From Deltaproteobacteria bacterium (GTDB lineage: Bacteria; Desulfobacterota; RBG-13-43-22), in NCBI GenBank assembly GCA_016219065.1, contig JACRCK010000132.1:1-38452 (forward strand): a stretch of DNA of 38,452 nt, read 5' to 3'. The number at the start of each line of letters is the position of its first letter. Within the stretch, counting starts at the first letter, position 1. The notes beneath the pieces were generated by a model. The model had not been told where the DNA came from, ran no database searches, and saw only the letters and a program-made list of their open reading frames with translations. Position numbers and translations under genes: made by a program. Shown piece after piece: positions 29,894 through 38,236 of the stretch.

Positions 29894-32323
29894 ATGACCG
29901 CCAAACCCCACGCGACCCGTTACCTCTGCCTCCACGGCCATTTTTACCAGCCGCCCCGGGAAAATCCCTGGCTGGAGGTGATCGAAGAGGAGGAGGGGGC
30001 CGCTCCTTATCACGACTGGAACGAACGGATCTCCGCCGAATGTTATGGGCCGAACGCACGGTCCCGGATCCTGGATGAGCGGGGCCGGGTGGCCCGGATA
30101 AGCAATAACTACGCCCGCATCAGCTTCAATTTCGGGCCCACCCTGCTGTCGTGGATCAAGGAAAAGGCCCCGGCCGTATTAAAGGGTCTGGAAAGGGCGG
30201 ATCGTCAATCGCGCCGGATGATGGCCGGGCACGGGAACGCCCTGGCCCAGCCCTATGCCCATATCATCGCCCCTCTGGCCGACCCGCGGGACCTGGAAAC
30301 CCAGATCCGCTGGGGCATCACCGCTTTCGAGTTCTACTTCGGCCGCCGTCCCGAGGGGATGTGGCTGCCCGAGACGGCCGTGGACCTCAGGACCCTGGAG
30401 ACCCTGGCCCGGGAAGGGATTTTGTTCACCATTCTGGCCCCGCACCAGGCCGGTCGTTTCCGGCGGGTTGGGAAAAAGGAATGGCTCCCGGTCGAAAAAG
30501 GCCTGGATACCCGCCGACCCTATTGGTGTCCGTTGCCTTCGGGAAAAAGGATCGCCCTCTTCTTTTTTGACGGGGCCCTGGCCCACGGGATCGCCTTCCA
30601 GGATCTGTTGAAAAACGGAGACGATTATTACCGGCGGTTGACGGAGGCTTTCGACCCCGAAGACCCTGGCCCCCAATTGGTCCATACGGCCACCGACGGT
30701 GAAACCTACGGCCACCATCGCCGCTTCGGGGATATGGCCCTGGCCTATGCCCTCCACAGGCTGGAGGAAGACCCGGCGGTAACCCTGACCAACTACGGCC
30801 GGTTTTTGAAAATGTTTCCGCCCCGCCAGGAAGTGGAAATCCATGAGGGCACCTCCTGGAGCTGTGCCCACGGTATCGAACGCTGGAGGAGCGACTGCGG
30901 CTGCCGGGCTGGCGGCTGGGAGCAGCACCAGCGCTGGCGAGCCCCTCTCCGGGAGGGACTGGACCGGCTGAAAAAGGCCCTGGACGATTTGTTTGAAGAA
31001 AAGGGGTCTCGTTTTCTGAAGGATCCCTGGTCGGCTCGGGAGGCCTATGTCCGGGTAATTCTGGACCGCGCCCCCGGAAATGTCGATGAATATTTCCGGG
31101 AACAGGGCCGGTCCGAAAAGCTCCCGGCGGCCGACCGGGTGCAGGCCCTGAAGCTGCTGGAAATGCAGCGCCACGGCCTGCTCATGTTCACCAGTTGTGG
31201 CTGGTTTTTCGACGACATCAGCGGGCTGGAGACTACTCAGATCCTGAAATACGCCTGCCGGGCCGTTCAATTGGCCCGTGATTTCGGGCAGGACCTGGAG
31301 CCGTTGCTGCTGGAGCACCTGGGCCGCGCCCCGGGTAACCGGCCGGAATTCGCTGACGGACAGCAGGTCTGGGAAAAACTGATCCGGCCGGCAGCCGTGG
31401 AATTGCCGCAGGTGCTGGCCCACCAGGCCGTCAGTTCCATTTACCAGGCGCCGGAGGCCCGATCCCGCGTCTATTGCTTCGATTTGACCAATCTCGATCC
31501 GATCGTGCGGCGGCAGAACGGGACCCGCCTGGCCCTGGGCCGTCTCCGGGTTCGTTCCCTTCTGACCGAAGAGGAGCTGGAGATGATCTATGGGGTCCTT
31601 CATTTCGGCGGGCTGGATTTCCATTGCCGTCTTCGACCGTTCCAGGGTCGAAAAAGATACGAAGCCGGCCGGGAGGAATTGTTGGAACGTTATCGGTCGG
31701 GTTCCATGGGGGAAGTGTACGACCGGCTCAAGGAAATTTTCGGAGGCAATCCTTATTCCCTCAAAAACCTTTTTCGGGAAGAGCGGCACCGGCTGATCGA
31801 CCTGATCCTTAAAGAGCGATTGGGGGCGTACCACAAGCAATTCCGGGAATGGGTTTCCGCCGACGAAGGGGTTATCCGGAAACTGGCGGAATGGCAGGTC
31901 CCGCTACCGCCGGCCATGCGTTCGGTCCTGAAGCACTCGATCAATCAGGCCTGGGAGGAGGCCCTGGGAGATGAATCGTCTCCTCCCGGCCGCTGGGAAG
32001 TCCTGGGCAGGCTGGTGCGGCGCATGGAGAAGCTGGGCTTCCCGGTGAACCGGGAGCAGCTCGGTGAAAACCTGCGGTCCCGGATTGAAGAATTGCTGCG
32101 CCGGCTTCCCGGTCATCCTCACCCGGGGACCCTGTTTGACCGCCTGCGCGACCTTTTAAGGGGGGCCCAAGGCCTGGGGCTTCCAATCAACCTTTGGTCC
32201 GTCCAGGATGCTTTCCTCGATGCCTGCCTGCTGGCCGATCATTTAGAGCTGGGAGTGCGGGAGGGGTATGAGAGATTGGCAGCGGAAATGGAACTGGGGA
32301 AGGATGTTTTGCCTTTCAATTAA
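29894..32323 (+). CDS. GH57-type glycoside hydrolase with DUF3536
   Basis: 809 residues, no signal peptide. The N-terminal GH57 barrel begins with LCLHGHFYQPPRENPW. The family region EGMWLPETAVDLRTLE contains the probable catalytic Glu, and HTATDGETYGHHRRFGDMAL contains the probable Asp. The C-terminal half (from about residue 300) has HGIERWRSDCGCRAGGWEQ, typical of the DUF3536 proteins. GH57 enzymes are retaining alpha-glucan hydrolases, branching enzymes or transferases; which one is unknown. GGAG precedes ATG 29894. A degenerate copy of its 3' end lies about 300 nt further on. Confidence 0.87.
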   Translation: MTAKPHATRYLCLHGHFYQPPRENPWLEVIEEEEGAAPYHDWNERISAECYGPNARSRILDERGRVARISNNYARISFNFGPTLLSWIKEKAPAVLKGLERADRQSRRMMAGHGNALAQPYAHIIAPLADPRDLETQIRWGITAFEFYFGRRPEGMWLPETAVDLRTLETLAREGILFTILAPHQAGRFRRVGKKEWLPVEKGLDTRRPYWCPLPSGKRIALFFFDGALAHGIAFQDLLKNGDDYYRRLTEAFDPEDPGPQLVHTATDGETYGHHRRFGDMALAYALHRLEEDPAVTLTNYGRFLKMFPPRQEVEIHEGTSWSCAHGIERWRSDCGCRAGGWEQHQRWRAPLREGLDRLKKALDDLFEEKGSRFLKDPWSAREAYVRVILDRAPGNVDEYFREQGRSEKLPAADRVQALKLLEMQRHGLLMFTSCGWFFDDISGLETTQILKYACRAVQLARDFGQDLEPLLLEHLGRAPGNRPEFADGQQVWEKLIRPAAVELPQVLAHQAVSSIYQAPEARSRVYCFDLTNLDPIVRRQNGTRLALGRLRVRSLLTEEELEMIYGVLHFGGLDFHCRLRPFQGRKRYEAGREELLERYRSGSMGEVYDRLKEIFGGNPYSLKNLFREERHRLIDLILKERLGAYHKQFREWVSADEGVIRKLAEWQVPLPPAMRSVLKHSINQAWEEALGDESSPPGRWEVLGRLVRRMEKLGFPVNREQLGENLRSRIEELLRRLPGHPHPGTLFDRLRDLLRGAQGLGLPINLWSVQDAFLDACLLADHLELGVREGYERLAAEMELGKDVLPFN

Positions 32324-32493
32324 TAATTAGCACTCGAATATTGTTAATTAATCGGTTCGTAAGTGGATCAAGCAGAGCAGATCCACCGGCCCGCCATTCC
32401 GCGCCGATGTTTGGAACAGCAGATTCGTTCCCCCGAGGCCAAACCGTCGGTCGCCCTTCCAATAATTCAAGGAATTTAAGGAATTAGAGGATG

Positions 32494-32547
32494 TCCGCTC
32501 TGGTCCGGCCAGGACGCTTTCCTCGATGTCTGCCGGCTGATCGATCA
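32494..32547 (+). pseudogene. Remnant of a second GH57/DUF3536 3' end
   Basis: The frame CPLWSGQDAFLDVCRLID parallels INLWSVQDAFLDACLLAD near the end of the intact gene (32190-32241). The DNA matches at most positions with substitutions concentrated at few sites, and the frame continues open for a while after. There is no start or body. It lies in the roughly 290-nt gap before the PilZ gene. Confidence 0.65.
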
Positions 32548-32616
32548 ACCGGGACCAGTGGCTTGGAATGCTTTTAAGGCCTTTGCCGTGGTGGTACCCG
32601 TTTTAAAAAAAGACGG

Positions 32617-32922
32617 TCAGGCCAGAAACTGGAGACCCACCCGATAGTAGGTATCGGCTTGCTGGGTCCAGCGGACTTCGGAATAAGCAGGGAGAATCGT
32701 CTCCTTGGGGCCCAAGTAAAGATGAATTTTTACTTTATCCCCCGGAGTTAAAACTTGCCGGGATAGGATCCCGATCCCGGTCGAACTGATGTCCACCCCG
32801 TTTCCTGGCCATTGAAAAAAATTCGCACTGGCAATATCGGAAACCTTATTGTCCATTTCCAGAAGAACCGGATAATTAAAGGGACTCCTGTTTTTTTTCC
32901 TTTTTTCTTCTTGGGTGTTCAT
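32617..32922 (-). CDS. PilZ domain protein
   Basis: 101 residues from ATG 32922 (GAAGG about 6 nt upstream; the track uses ATG 32940). A single PilZ domain: RKKNR supplies the RxxxR motif and VDISSTGIGI the D/NxSxxG motif, the two c-di-GMP-binding signatures. The rest follows the barrel (GDKVKIHLYLG, YRVGLQFL). A stand-alone effector; the target is unknown. A TATAAT-like -10 (33029-33034, minus strand) lies upstream, with a poor -35. Confidence 0.85.
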   Translation of the reverse strand: MNTQEEKRKKNRSPFNYPVLLEMDNKVSDIASANFFQWPGNGVDISSTGIGILSRQVLTPGDKVKIHLYLGPKETILPAYSEVRWTQQADTYYRVGLQFLA

Positions 32923-33168
32923 TGGTTGCCTTCGCGTCATGGTTTTAAGAGTGATCGCCTAATGGCCCCTCCCCTGCACTGGAACGGAAATCGTCCGCGT
33001 GTACAACCGTTAAAGATATCATCCTCGTATTATACAGCGATTATTATAAAAGACGATATTATCGCCGGGAAGCACGGGATAGGGTCCGCTTCCGGCTAAT
33101 GGGATGAAGTATATAAAAATGTTCCGGTTTTCTGCAAGTACAATTATCATGAGCAGGTAAAATTTGTA

Positions 33169-33234
33169 ATGGAAATTTTTCGCTTTTTTATGTTAGTTTT
33201 TCTGATCTTCATTGTTAATAAAAAGAAGGAGTGA
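33169..33234 (+). CDS. Possible 21-residue membrane micropeptide
   Basis: ATG 33169 opens a short frame with one hydrophobic helix (FRFFMLVFLIFIV) and a basic end (NKKKE). Its stop TGA lies 3 nt before the GTG of the LysM gene, whose Shine-Dalgarno (AAGAAGGAG) is inside this ORF. Its own Shine-Dalgarno is weak (GCAGG, far). It could be a real micropeptide, a translational-coupling leader, or chance in AT-rich DNA. Confidence 0.3.
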   Translation: MEIFRFFMLVFLIFIVNKKKE

Positions 33235-33237
33235 CCT

Positions 33238-33798
33238 GTGGAACCCGGAGACCGATCCCAAGAAAAGGAATTGTATACCCCAACCCGTAAACAACGATTC
33301 AAGCCTTCCACTCTGGAGATTCTGATCGGCAGCCTGATTGTGCTCGGGTTCTTTTACTTGGGTTATCTGGTGCTGGCCAAGGAGGGAGGGGACACCCGGA
33401 AACTGGAAACCCGGCTGAAAGCCCTAGAAATGAGGGTTGTCCAGCAGGGGGCGACCCTGGATCAAGAACTCCAGGGATTAAAGCCCCCCTTCCAGAAGAT
33501 GGAAACCCGGTTGAAAGGCCTGGAAGATAGCTATAACCAACTAGATTTACAGTTAAAAAATATTAAAACCCGTCTGGTCGCCGTGACCCCTCCGCCCAAG
33601 ACCGCCGGTGAGGAAAAAAAGCCGCCTTCGGCGGCCCCCGGCAAAGAAAAATTAATCCACAAGATTAAAAAAGGGGAAAATATCTATAGCATTGCCAAAA
33701 AATACCATGTCTATGTCCAGGAAATCCTGCAATGGAACAATCTGCCCTCCAACTCCACCCTGAAGGTGGGGGATTCTTTGATAATTTTTAAACGTTAA
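33238..33798 (+). CDS. Membrane-anchored coiled-coil LysM protein
   Basis: 186 residues from GTG 33238 with AAGAAGGAG. A cytoplasmic N-tail (1-25), one membrane helix (about 28-47, ILIGSLIVLGFFYLGYLVLA), a periplasmic coiled coil (55-112: KLETRLKALEMRVV, KMETRLKGLEDSYNQL), a Pro/Lys linker, and a C-terminal LysM (138-185: HKIKKGENIYSIAKKYHVYV, LKVGDSLIIF). LysM binds peptidoglycan, so it probably tethers the inner membrane to the wall. Confidence 0.85.
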   Translation: MEPGDRSQEKELYTPTRKQRFKPSTLEILIGSLIVLGFFYLGYLVLAKEGGDTRKLETRLKALEMRVVQQGATLDQELQGLKPPFQKMETRLKGLEDSYNQLDLQLKNIKTRLVAVTPPPKTAGEEKKPPSAAPGKEKLIHKIKKGENIYSIAKKYHVYVQEILQWNNLPSNSTLKVGDSLIIFKR

Positions 33799-33825
33799 TC
33801 AGGACTTTTTTACCACAGTTAGCCC

Positions 33826-34035
33826 ATGAATCAACCTCTTCAGCTACCCAGTCGCCCAAGAAAACCCCGGCGCACGTTTCGATGCCATTGCTGCGACCGG
33901 GGGGAACAATTCTGCTGGGTTTGTCCCTGCGGGTTTCAGATCTGCCAGGTCTGTATGAAAGAAAATGCCTGGGGAATGACCTGCAACGGCATTACCTGGA
34001 TTTGCCCGGATTGTGGTGCGGACAGGTCTTTTTAA
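33826..34035 (+). CDS. Small Cys-rich zinc-binding-type protein
   Basis: 69 residues with ten cysteines in CHCC, CWVCPCGFQICQVC and a final ICPDCG, suggesting two zinc sites in a RING- or ribbon-like fold. Aromatic residues between the clusters are frequent. A Pro/Arg N-terminus (LPSRPRKPRRTF) could bind nucleic acid. No Shine-Dalgarno is clear at ATG 33826. Downstream of the LysM gene by 27 nt, possibly co-transcribed. Function unknown. Confidence 0.65.
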   Translation: MNQPLQLPSRPRKPRRTFRCHCCDRGEQFCWVCPCGFQICQVCMKENAWGMTCNGITWICPDCGADRSF

Positions 34036-34259
34036 TCCCGTCTTTCCCGGAAGATCCTCTGCGCCTCCAGTAGTGTCCAGGCCTTTCGAAGCCCCAGACC
34101 CGATTGGAAAAAACCGGGTCTCCACAACCAAAAATACATAAAATCCTACAGAAATTCTCGATTTTATTTGACTTTAATCGGTTAATCCTTTAAAGATAGC
34201 TCAATAAAGTTTTCTTTTAAAATCCTGAATCAATCCCCGGAGTACCTGTTCGAAAAAAG

Positions 34260-35363
34260 ATGAATCCAGCATTGGTCATGGTCGTTGATGATAGCCCGGA
34301 GTTTACCGGGACGGTGGAACGCTTCCTGGAGGGCAAGGGCTATCGGGTCATCGTGTGTCGCGACGGCCGTTCCGCTTTGAGCCGGCTTATCCAGGAAGGA
34401 CCAGAAATAGTCTTATTGGACCTCGATCTGCCCGATATCAGCGGCCGGGAGTTGCTCCCCCAAATAAAAAAAATCAACCCCCAGATCTCCGTGGTTGTTG
34501 TCACCGGTTTAGGAACGGGAGAGATGACCGTGGAGTTAATGAAAGGGGGCGCCGTCGACTTTTTAAGCAAACCGGTGCAGTTGGATAGCCTGCTTTCCGC
34601 CGTGAAAAATGCCCTGAAGCTTCGCGAGGCATCGATCGATGAACGGCGGATCGAAGGTCTGCCGACGTTGGAGAGTTTTTTCCCTTTTCTGGCCCATGAA
34701 ATACGCAACCCCCTGCATGCCATCGGGGGCGCCCTGGCCGTCATTCAGCGGCGGTCGAACCTGGAGGATGAACCTCTGGCCCAGTCCATCCGAATTATCG
34801 GGGAGGAAGTCCAACATTTGAACGAATTTGTTCAAGAATGCCTGGATTTCGTTCGCCCGGTGGACACCAATTATTTCGTGGATATCAACGTTAATGAGGT
34901 CCTTTCCCTGGTTTTAAATATCACGCAGCACATCAACCAAGAGACCACCCGCCCCATTCTCATTACCACCGACCTGGATCCTCAATTGCCCCCGGTTTTT
35001 GCCAATTATGAGGAAATTAAAAAGGCTTTTTTGAATATCGTTAAGAATAGCTGTGAAGCCATGTCGGATCGAGGTGAAAAACTTAAAATCTGCACCCGAT
35101 TTTTGCCAAAACCTCCGTCGGGCTGGATAGAAATTGTCTTTTCCGACCAAGGCGCAGGAATAAAAAAAGCCAACCTGGACAAAATATTCACGCCCTTTTT
35201 TACAACCAAGGTTAAAGGGACCGGGCTGGGGTTGGCTATCTGTCATCGGATCATCGTAGAGCGTCACCAAGGGATAATCCTGGTTGAAAGTGCCGAGGGA
35301 CAGGGCACCCGGTTTATTGTCCAATTACCCCTTAAGGAAGAGAACTCCGTGATTAGCTCTTAG
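34260..35363 (+). CDS. Receiver-histidine kinase hybrid (N-terminal receiver)
   Basis: 367 residues, cytosolic. The receiver (1-120) is complete: VVDD (Asp10/11), phospho-acceptor Asp54 in LLDLDLPD, Thr in VTGLG, Lys in LSKPV. The kinase has the H-box FLAHEIRNPLHAIGG (His146), N-box LNIVKNSCEAM, G1 DQGAGIKKANLD, the F-region IFTPFFTTK and G2 GTGLGLAI. Its input is therefore probably a phosphorelay rather than a membrane signal. The NtrC-type activator gene follows 94 nt later and is the likely partner (NtrB/NtrC-like). A weak TTGACT (34168) may mark the promoter. Confidence 0.92.
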   Translation: MNPALVMVVDDSPEFTGTVERFLEGKGYRVIVCRDGRSALSRLIQEGPEIVLLDLDLPDISGRELLPQIKKINPQISVVVVTGLGTGEMTVELMKGGAVDFLSKPVQLDSLLSAVKNALKLREASIDERRIEGLPTLESFFPFLAHEIRNPLHAIGGALAVIQRRSNLEDEPLAQSIRIIGEEVQHLNEFVQECLDFVRPVDTNYFVDINVNEVLSLVLNITQHINQETTRPILITTDLDPQLPPVFANYEEIKKAFLNIVKNSCEAMSDRGEKLKICTRFLPKPPSGWIEIVFSDQGAGIKKANLDKIFTPFFTTKVKGTGLGLAICHRIIVERHQGIILVESAEGQGTRFIVQLPLKEENSVISS

Positions 35364-35457
35364 GACCTTTTCAAAGCCCAAAGGCGGTCGGTCCGATCCG
35401 CCGGTTCCTTTTAACCGAAGAACGCCCCTTGACCTCCCGGGCACCGTCTGAAAAACA

Positions 35458-36867
35458 ATGAAACCGAATATTGTAATTGTCGATGACGACCCGAATGCCC
35501 TTTTCGGGATCAGCCAAACCCTGAAAGACGAGGGCTATGATGTATTTTCCTTTAACAACGCCTTGGAGGCACTCCAGTTCTACAAAAACAACACGGTTGA
35601 TCTGGTCATCACAGATGAGAAAATGCCTGATATGTCCGGCATGGAGGTCCTGACCGAGATTCAGCAGTCCGAACAGAAATCCCCGGTCATATTAATTACG
35701 GCCTACGGGTCAGTCACCCTGGCTGTCCAAGCGTTGAAAAGAGGGGCCTTCTATTTTTTCGAAAAGCCGGTCTTCAACAACCTAGACCAGTTTCTGGCCA
35801 TAGTCCGCCAGGCCCTTAAAACCCAGGATATGGCCCGGGAATTGGTTTTCCTAAGGCAGGAGGTCCGGGATCGGTATTCTTTTCCCAACATTGTCGGAGG
35901 CCATCCCTTGATGAAGGCCCTCTTTGAAGTCATCAGCCGGGTGGCCCCCACCAATAAATCGGTACTAATAGAAGGAGAAAGCGGAACCGGAAAGGATCTG
36001 ATCGCCCGAACGCTCCATTTTAACAGCCTGCGCAAGGAGGAGCCTCTGATTTCAGTGAATTGTGGAGCCCTGACCGATACCCTCTTTACCAGTGAGCTGT
36101 TCGGACACAGCAAAGGGGCCTTCACCGGGGCCGTTAAAGACCACATCGGGCGCTTCCAGGCGGCCGAACGGGGAACGCTGGTTCTGGAAGAGATAGGGGA
36201 AATTCCCTATCACCTCCAAAGAACCCTTTTGCGGGTATTGGAGGAAAAAGAATATGAACGGGTGGGAAGCAATAAGCCGATCCGGATGGATGCCCGGATC
36301 ATTGCCACCACCAATCGCAATCTCAAGGAAGAAGTCGTAAAAGGCAACTTCAGGGAAGACCTGTATTACCGGATCAGCGTTGTTCCGCTGATGATCCCTC
36401 CGCTTCGGGAACGGATGTCAGACATCCCCCTCCTGCTGGATCATTTTTTAAAGAAATTTGGGGAAGTAGGGGAAACCATCCAACTGGAAACGGGTGCGCT
36501 CCGTCGCTTGTGCGAACATTCCTGGCCGGGTAATGTCCGGGAGTTGGCCAACGTGGTCCAGCGAATGATCGTCTTTTGCCGACAGGGAAAAATCACCACG
36601 GAGGACCTTCCGCCCCAGATACTTTCCCCCGATGTTAAGGACCCGCTCCAGGCAACGGGTAGGATTAACCTGATCCGACTGGTTTCCGAAATGGAACGGA
36701 AGTGGATTCGATTAAAGCTGAAGGAGAGCGACGGAAACCAGGAAAAAGCCGCCAGATTGCTGGGGTTGACTCGAAAAATGCTGATGAACCGGATTACCAA
36801 ATATAACATTAAGCCATCCCGTCGGCCGGAGTCTCCCGATGCGAGGAGGGTCCGGAGGAAGGATTGA
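35458..36867 (+). CDS. NtrC-family sigma-54-dependent response regulator
   Basis: 469 residues. The receiver has VDDD, Asp53 in VITDEKMPD, Thr81 and Lys103. The AAA+ domain carries Walker A GESGTGKD (173-180), the sigma-54-contacting loop GAFTGA (220-225) and the arginine-finger region LYYRISVVPLMIPPLRER. Walker B reads GTLVLEEIGE, with Glu244 where Asp is usual. A Fis-type helix-turn-helix is at the end (GNQEKAARLLGLTRKMLMNR). It should activate sigma-54 promoters once phosphorylated; the site at 38154 is a candidate. A strong terminator follows. Confidence 0.93.
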   Translation: MKPNIVIVDDDPNALFGISQTLKDEGYDVFSFNNALEALQFYKNNTVDLVITDEKMPDMSGMEVLTEIQQSEQKSPVILITAYGSVTLAVQALKRGAFYFFEKPVFNNLDQFLAIVRQALKTQDMARELVFLRQEVRDRYSFPNIVGGHPLMKALFEVISRVAPTNKSVLIEGESGTGKDLIARTLHFNSLRKEEPLISVNCGALTDTLFTSELFGHSKGAFTGAVKDHIGRFQAAERGTLVLEEIGEIPYHLQRTLLRVLEEKEYERVGSNKPIRMDARIIATTNRNLKEEVVKGNFREDLYYRISVVPLMIPPLRERMSDIPLLLDHFLKKFGEVGETIQLETGALRRLCEHSWPGNVRELANVVQRMIVFCRQGKITTEDLPPQILSPDVKDPLQATGRINLIRLVSEMERKWIRLKLKESDGNQEKAARLLGLTRKMLMNRITKYNIKPSRRPESPDARRVRRKD

Positions 36868-36915
36868 CCGCAAGTTAACCCCCCCCAACAACCGCCGGGT
36901 GAAAGACGATTTTTT

Positions 36916-36954
36916 AAAAAGGCCTGAGGAAATTATTTCCTAAGGCCTTTTTTT
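36916..36954 (+). terminator. Rho-independent terminator after the NtrC-type gene
   Basis: Long stem AAAAAGGCCT...AGGCCTTTTT with inner AGGAAAT / ATTTCCT pairing, ending in a T-run. Confidence 0.88.
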
Positions 36955-36997
36955 CTTGACTCACCATATATTGTAGTATAACTTTCTAGAGCCACCA

Positions 36998-37037
36998 TAT
37001 AATGGATAGAATTTAAATCTTATAACGGATAGGAATT
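36998..37037 (+). promoter_or_regulatory. Direct repeats TATAAYGGATAGRAATT upstream of a signalling gene
   Basis: TATAATGGATAGAATT (36998) and TATAACGGATAGGAATT (37021), 23 nt apart. CACCATATA also occurs twice, at about 36963 and 36993. A TTGACT at 36956 with TATAAC at 36977 has a short 15-nt spacer. This may be a tandem operator. Confidence 0.35.
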
Positions 37038-37087
37038 GTTTCCGGATCACATTGGTTTAAATTTCCCACAGGCGGAGGTGATCGGGA

Positions 37088-37987
37088 ATGGTTGGTGTCG
37101 AGCACGCGCTACTGCTGGTTGATCCCTATAAAAATCTGCTGTCCGCTTACCGTCTCCTTTTTGAACAGGCAGGCCTGGCGCTGGAAACCGCCGCCAGTTT
37201 ACGGGAAGCCCGAACGCCCCTGGCCCAAAAGGATTATCCCTTAATATTGGCCGAATTAGATATGCCCGGAGAGGAAAGTCTCCATTTCTGGAAAGAAATC
37301 AAAACAAAAGCGCCCGAATCTTATCTGATTCTTTTAACCGACACCGTTGTCGACGAAGAAAAATATGAACGCATATTTGATGCCGGAGTGGATGATCTAA
37401 TCCTTAAGCCTTTTTCTCCGGCCAAGCTGTTGGTCCAAGTCCGACGGGGTTTGCGACAGAGATTGTCAACCAGGCAGGCGGATAAAAAATATGTCTTGCC
37501 CCTTTTGGACCCTGTTTCCGGAAGCCTGGAAAGGATCATCTATAACGGCGATTATTTCAAACGGCGTTTCCGTCAGGAGTTAAAGAGGGCCCGAAGGCAT
37601 CGCGACCCCCTTTCCCTGCTTCTGATAAAAATTTCAGGGGAAGGGCGCGAAGAAAAGGATTATTTTTTGAGGGAACTGGCTGAGTTAATAAGAAGACTCA
37701 TCCGGGAGGATGATGTTATCGGGCGGGAAAATGGAGGATTTGGCATTCTCCTCTACAAAACCGATCAAAACGGTTCGAAGCGAATGAAAATCAGGCTCGC
37801 GCAGACTATTCGGAATCATCGCCCTTTTCGGGAGGATTCATTCCATTTCCTCATAAAAAGTTTAAAAATTCAAATGTATACGATTCCTGATCAAAAAAAA
37901 ATCCCCAGAAAGTTCTCAACAATCGTAGGGGATATTGATCGGGAGATCTCCTCGATCATGATTTCCCATTTGGTTAATTCTAATTAA
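37088..37987 (+). CDS. Pseudo-receiver with degenerate GGDEF domain
   Basis: 299 residues. The receiver fold (1-120) keeps LLLVDPYKN and Thr84/Lys107 (LLTDT, LILKPF), but the phospho-acceptor position is Glu56 (ILAELDMPG) and the second acidic residue is Pro. Residues 136-240 follow a GGDEF domain (SGSLERIIYNGDYFKRRFRQ, AELIRRLIREDDVIGR), but GGDEF has become NGGFG, so cyclase activity is not expected. GGAGGTGATC precedes ATG 37088. It may be a constitutive-state scaffold or a c-di-GMP/GTP-sensing partner. Confidence 0.85.
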   Translation: MVGVEHALLLVDPYKNLLSAYRLLFEQAGLALETAASLREARTPLAQKDYPLILAELDMPGEESLHFWKEIKTKAPESYLILLTDTVVDEEKYERIFDAGVDDLILKPFSPAKLLVQVRRGLRQRLSTRQADKKYVLPLLDPVSGSLERIIYNGDYFKRRFRQELKRARRHRDPLSLLLIKISGEGREEKDYFLRELAELIRRLIREDDVIGRENGGFGILLYKTDQNGSKRMKIRLAQTIRNHRPFREDSFHFLIKSLKIQMYTIPDQKKIPRKFSTIVGDIDREISSIMISHLVNSN

Positions 37988-38018
37988 CTAATTGATAATA
38001 AGATAATTATTTGACTGA

Positions 38019-38038
38019 ATTGTCTAAAAATGGACAAT
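38019..38038. promoter_or_regulatory. Candidate activator-binding inverted repeat
   Basis: ATTGTC, 8 nt, GACAAT, about 115 nt upstream of the sigma-54 promoter, the usual distance for an enhancer-binding protein site. Confidence 0.45.
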
Positions 38039-38153
38039 GAATCCGTCAAAAAAAGAACAAAAGGGTTCCCCTGGTCCTTGGAACCAAAAAGATTTTTTAT
38101 AAAATACTTAATTATATTGAATAGTTAAATATATTTACTTAATTTACTCTTCT

Positions 38154-38169
38154 TGGCATGGTAATAGCA
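38154..38169 (+). promoter_or_regulatory. Sigma-54 (-24/-12) promoter
   Basis: TGGCATGGTAATAGCA: GG-N10-GC spacing exact, one mismatch to TGGCAYGRNNNTTGCW. It lies about 68 nt before ATG 38237. Confidence 0.75.
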
Positions 38170-38236
38170 TAAAAGTATTTCGCTCTCCTCGGAAATCCTA
38201 AATTACCGATATAATTATTTTTAGGTCGAGACGATT

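Larger units (their letters stand above)
37988..38236. other. AT-rich regulatory intergenic region
   Basis: 249 nt, the most AT-rich stretch in the window, with no ORF. It contains an inverted repeat ATTGTC-N8-GACAAT (38019-38038) and a sigma-54 promoter match (38154-38169) before the next receiver gene. Confidence 0.6.

Noticed and set aside
30179-31840. 553-residue minus-strand ORF
   Set aside because: Antisense shadow of the GH57 gene, which shows clear family motifs.
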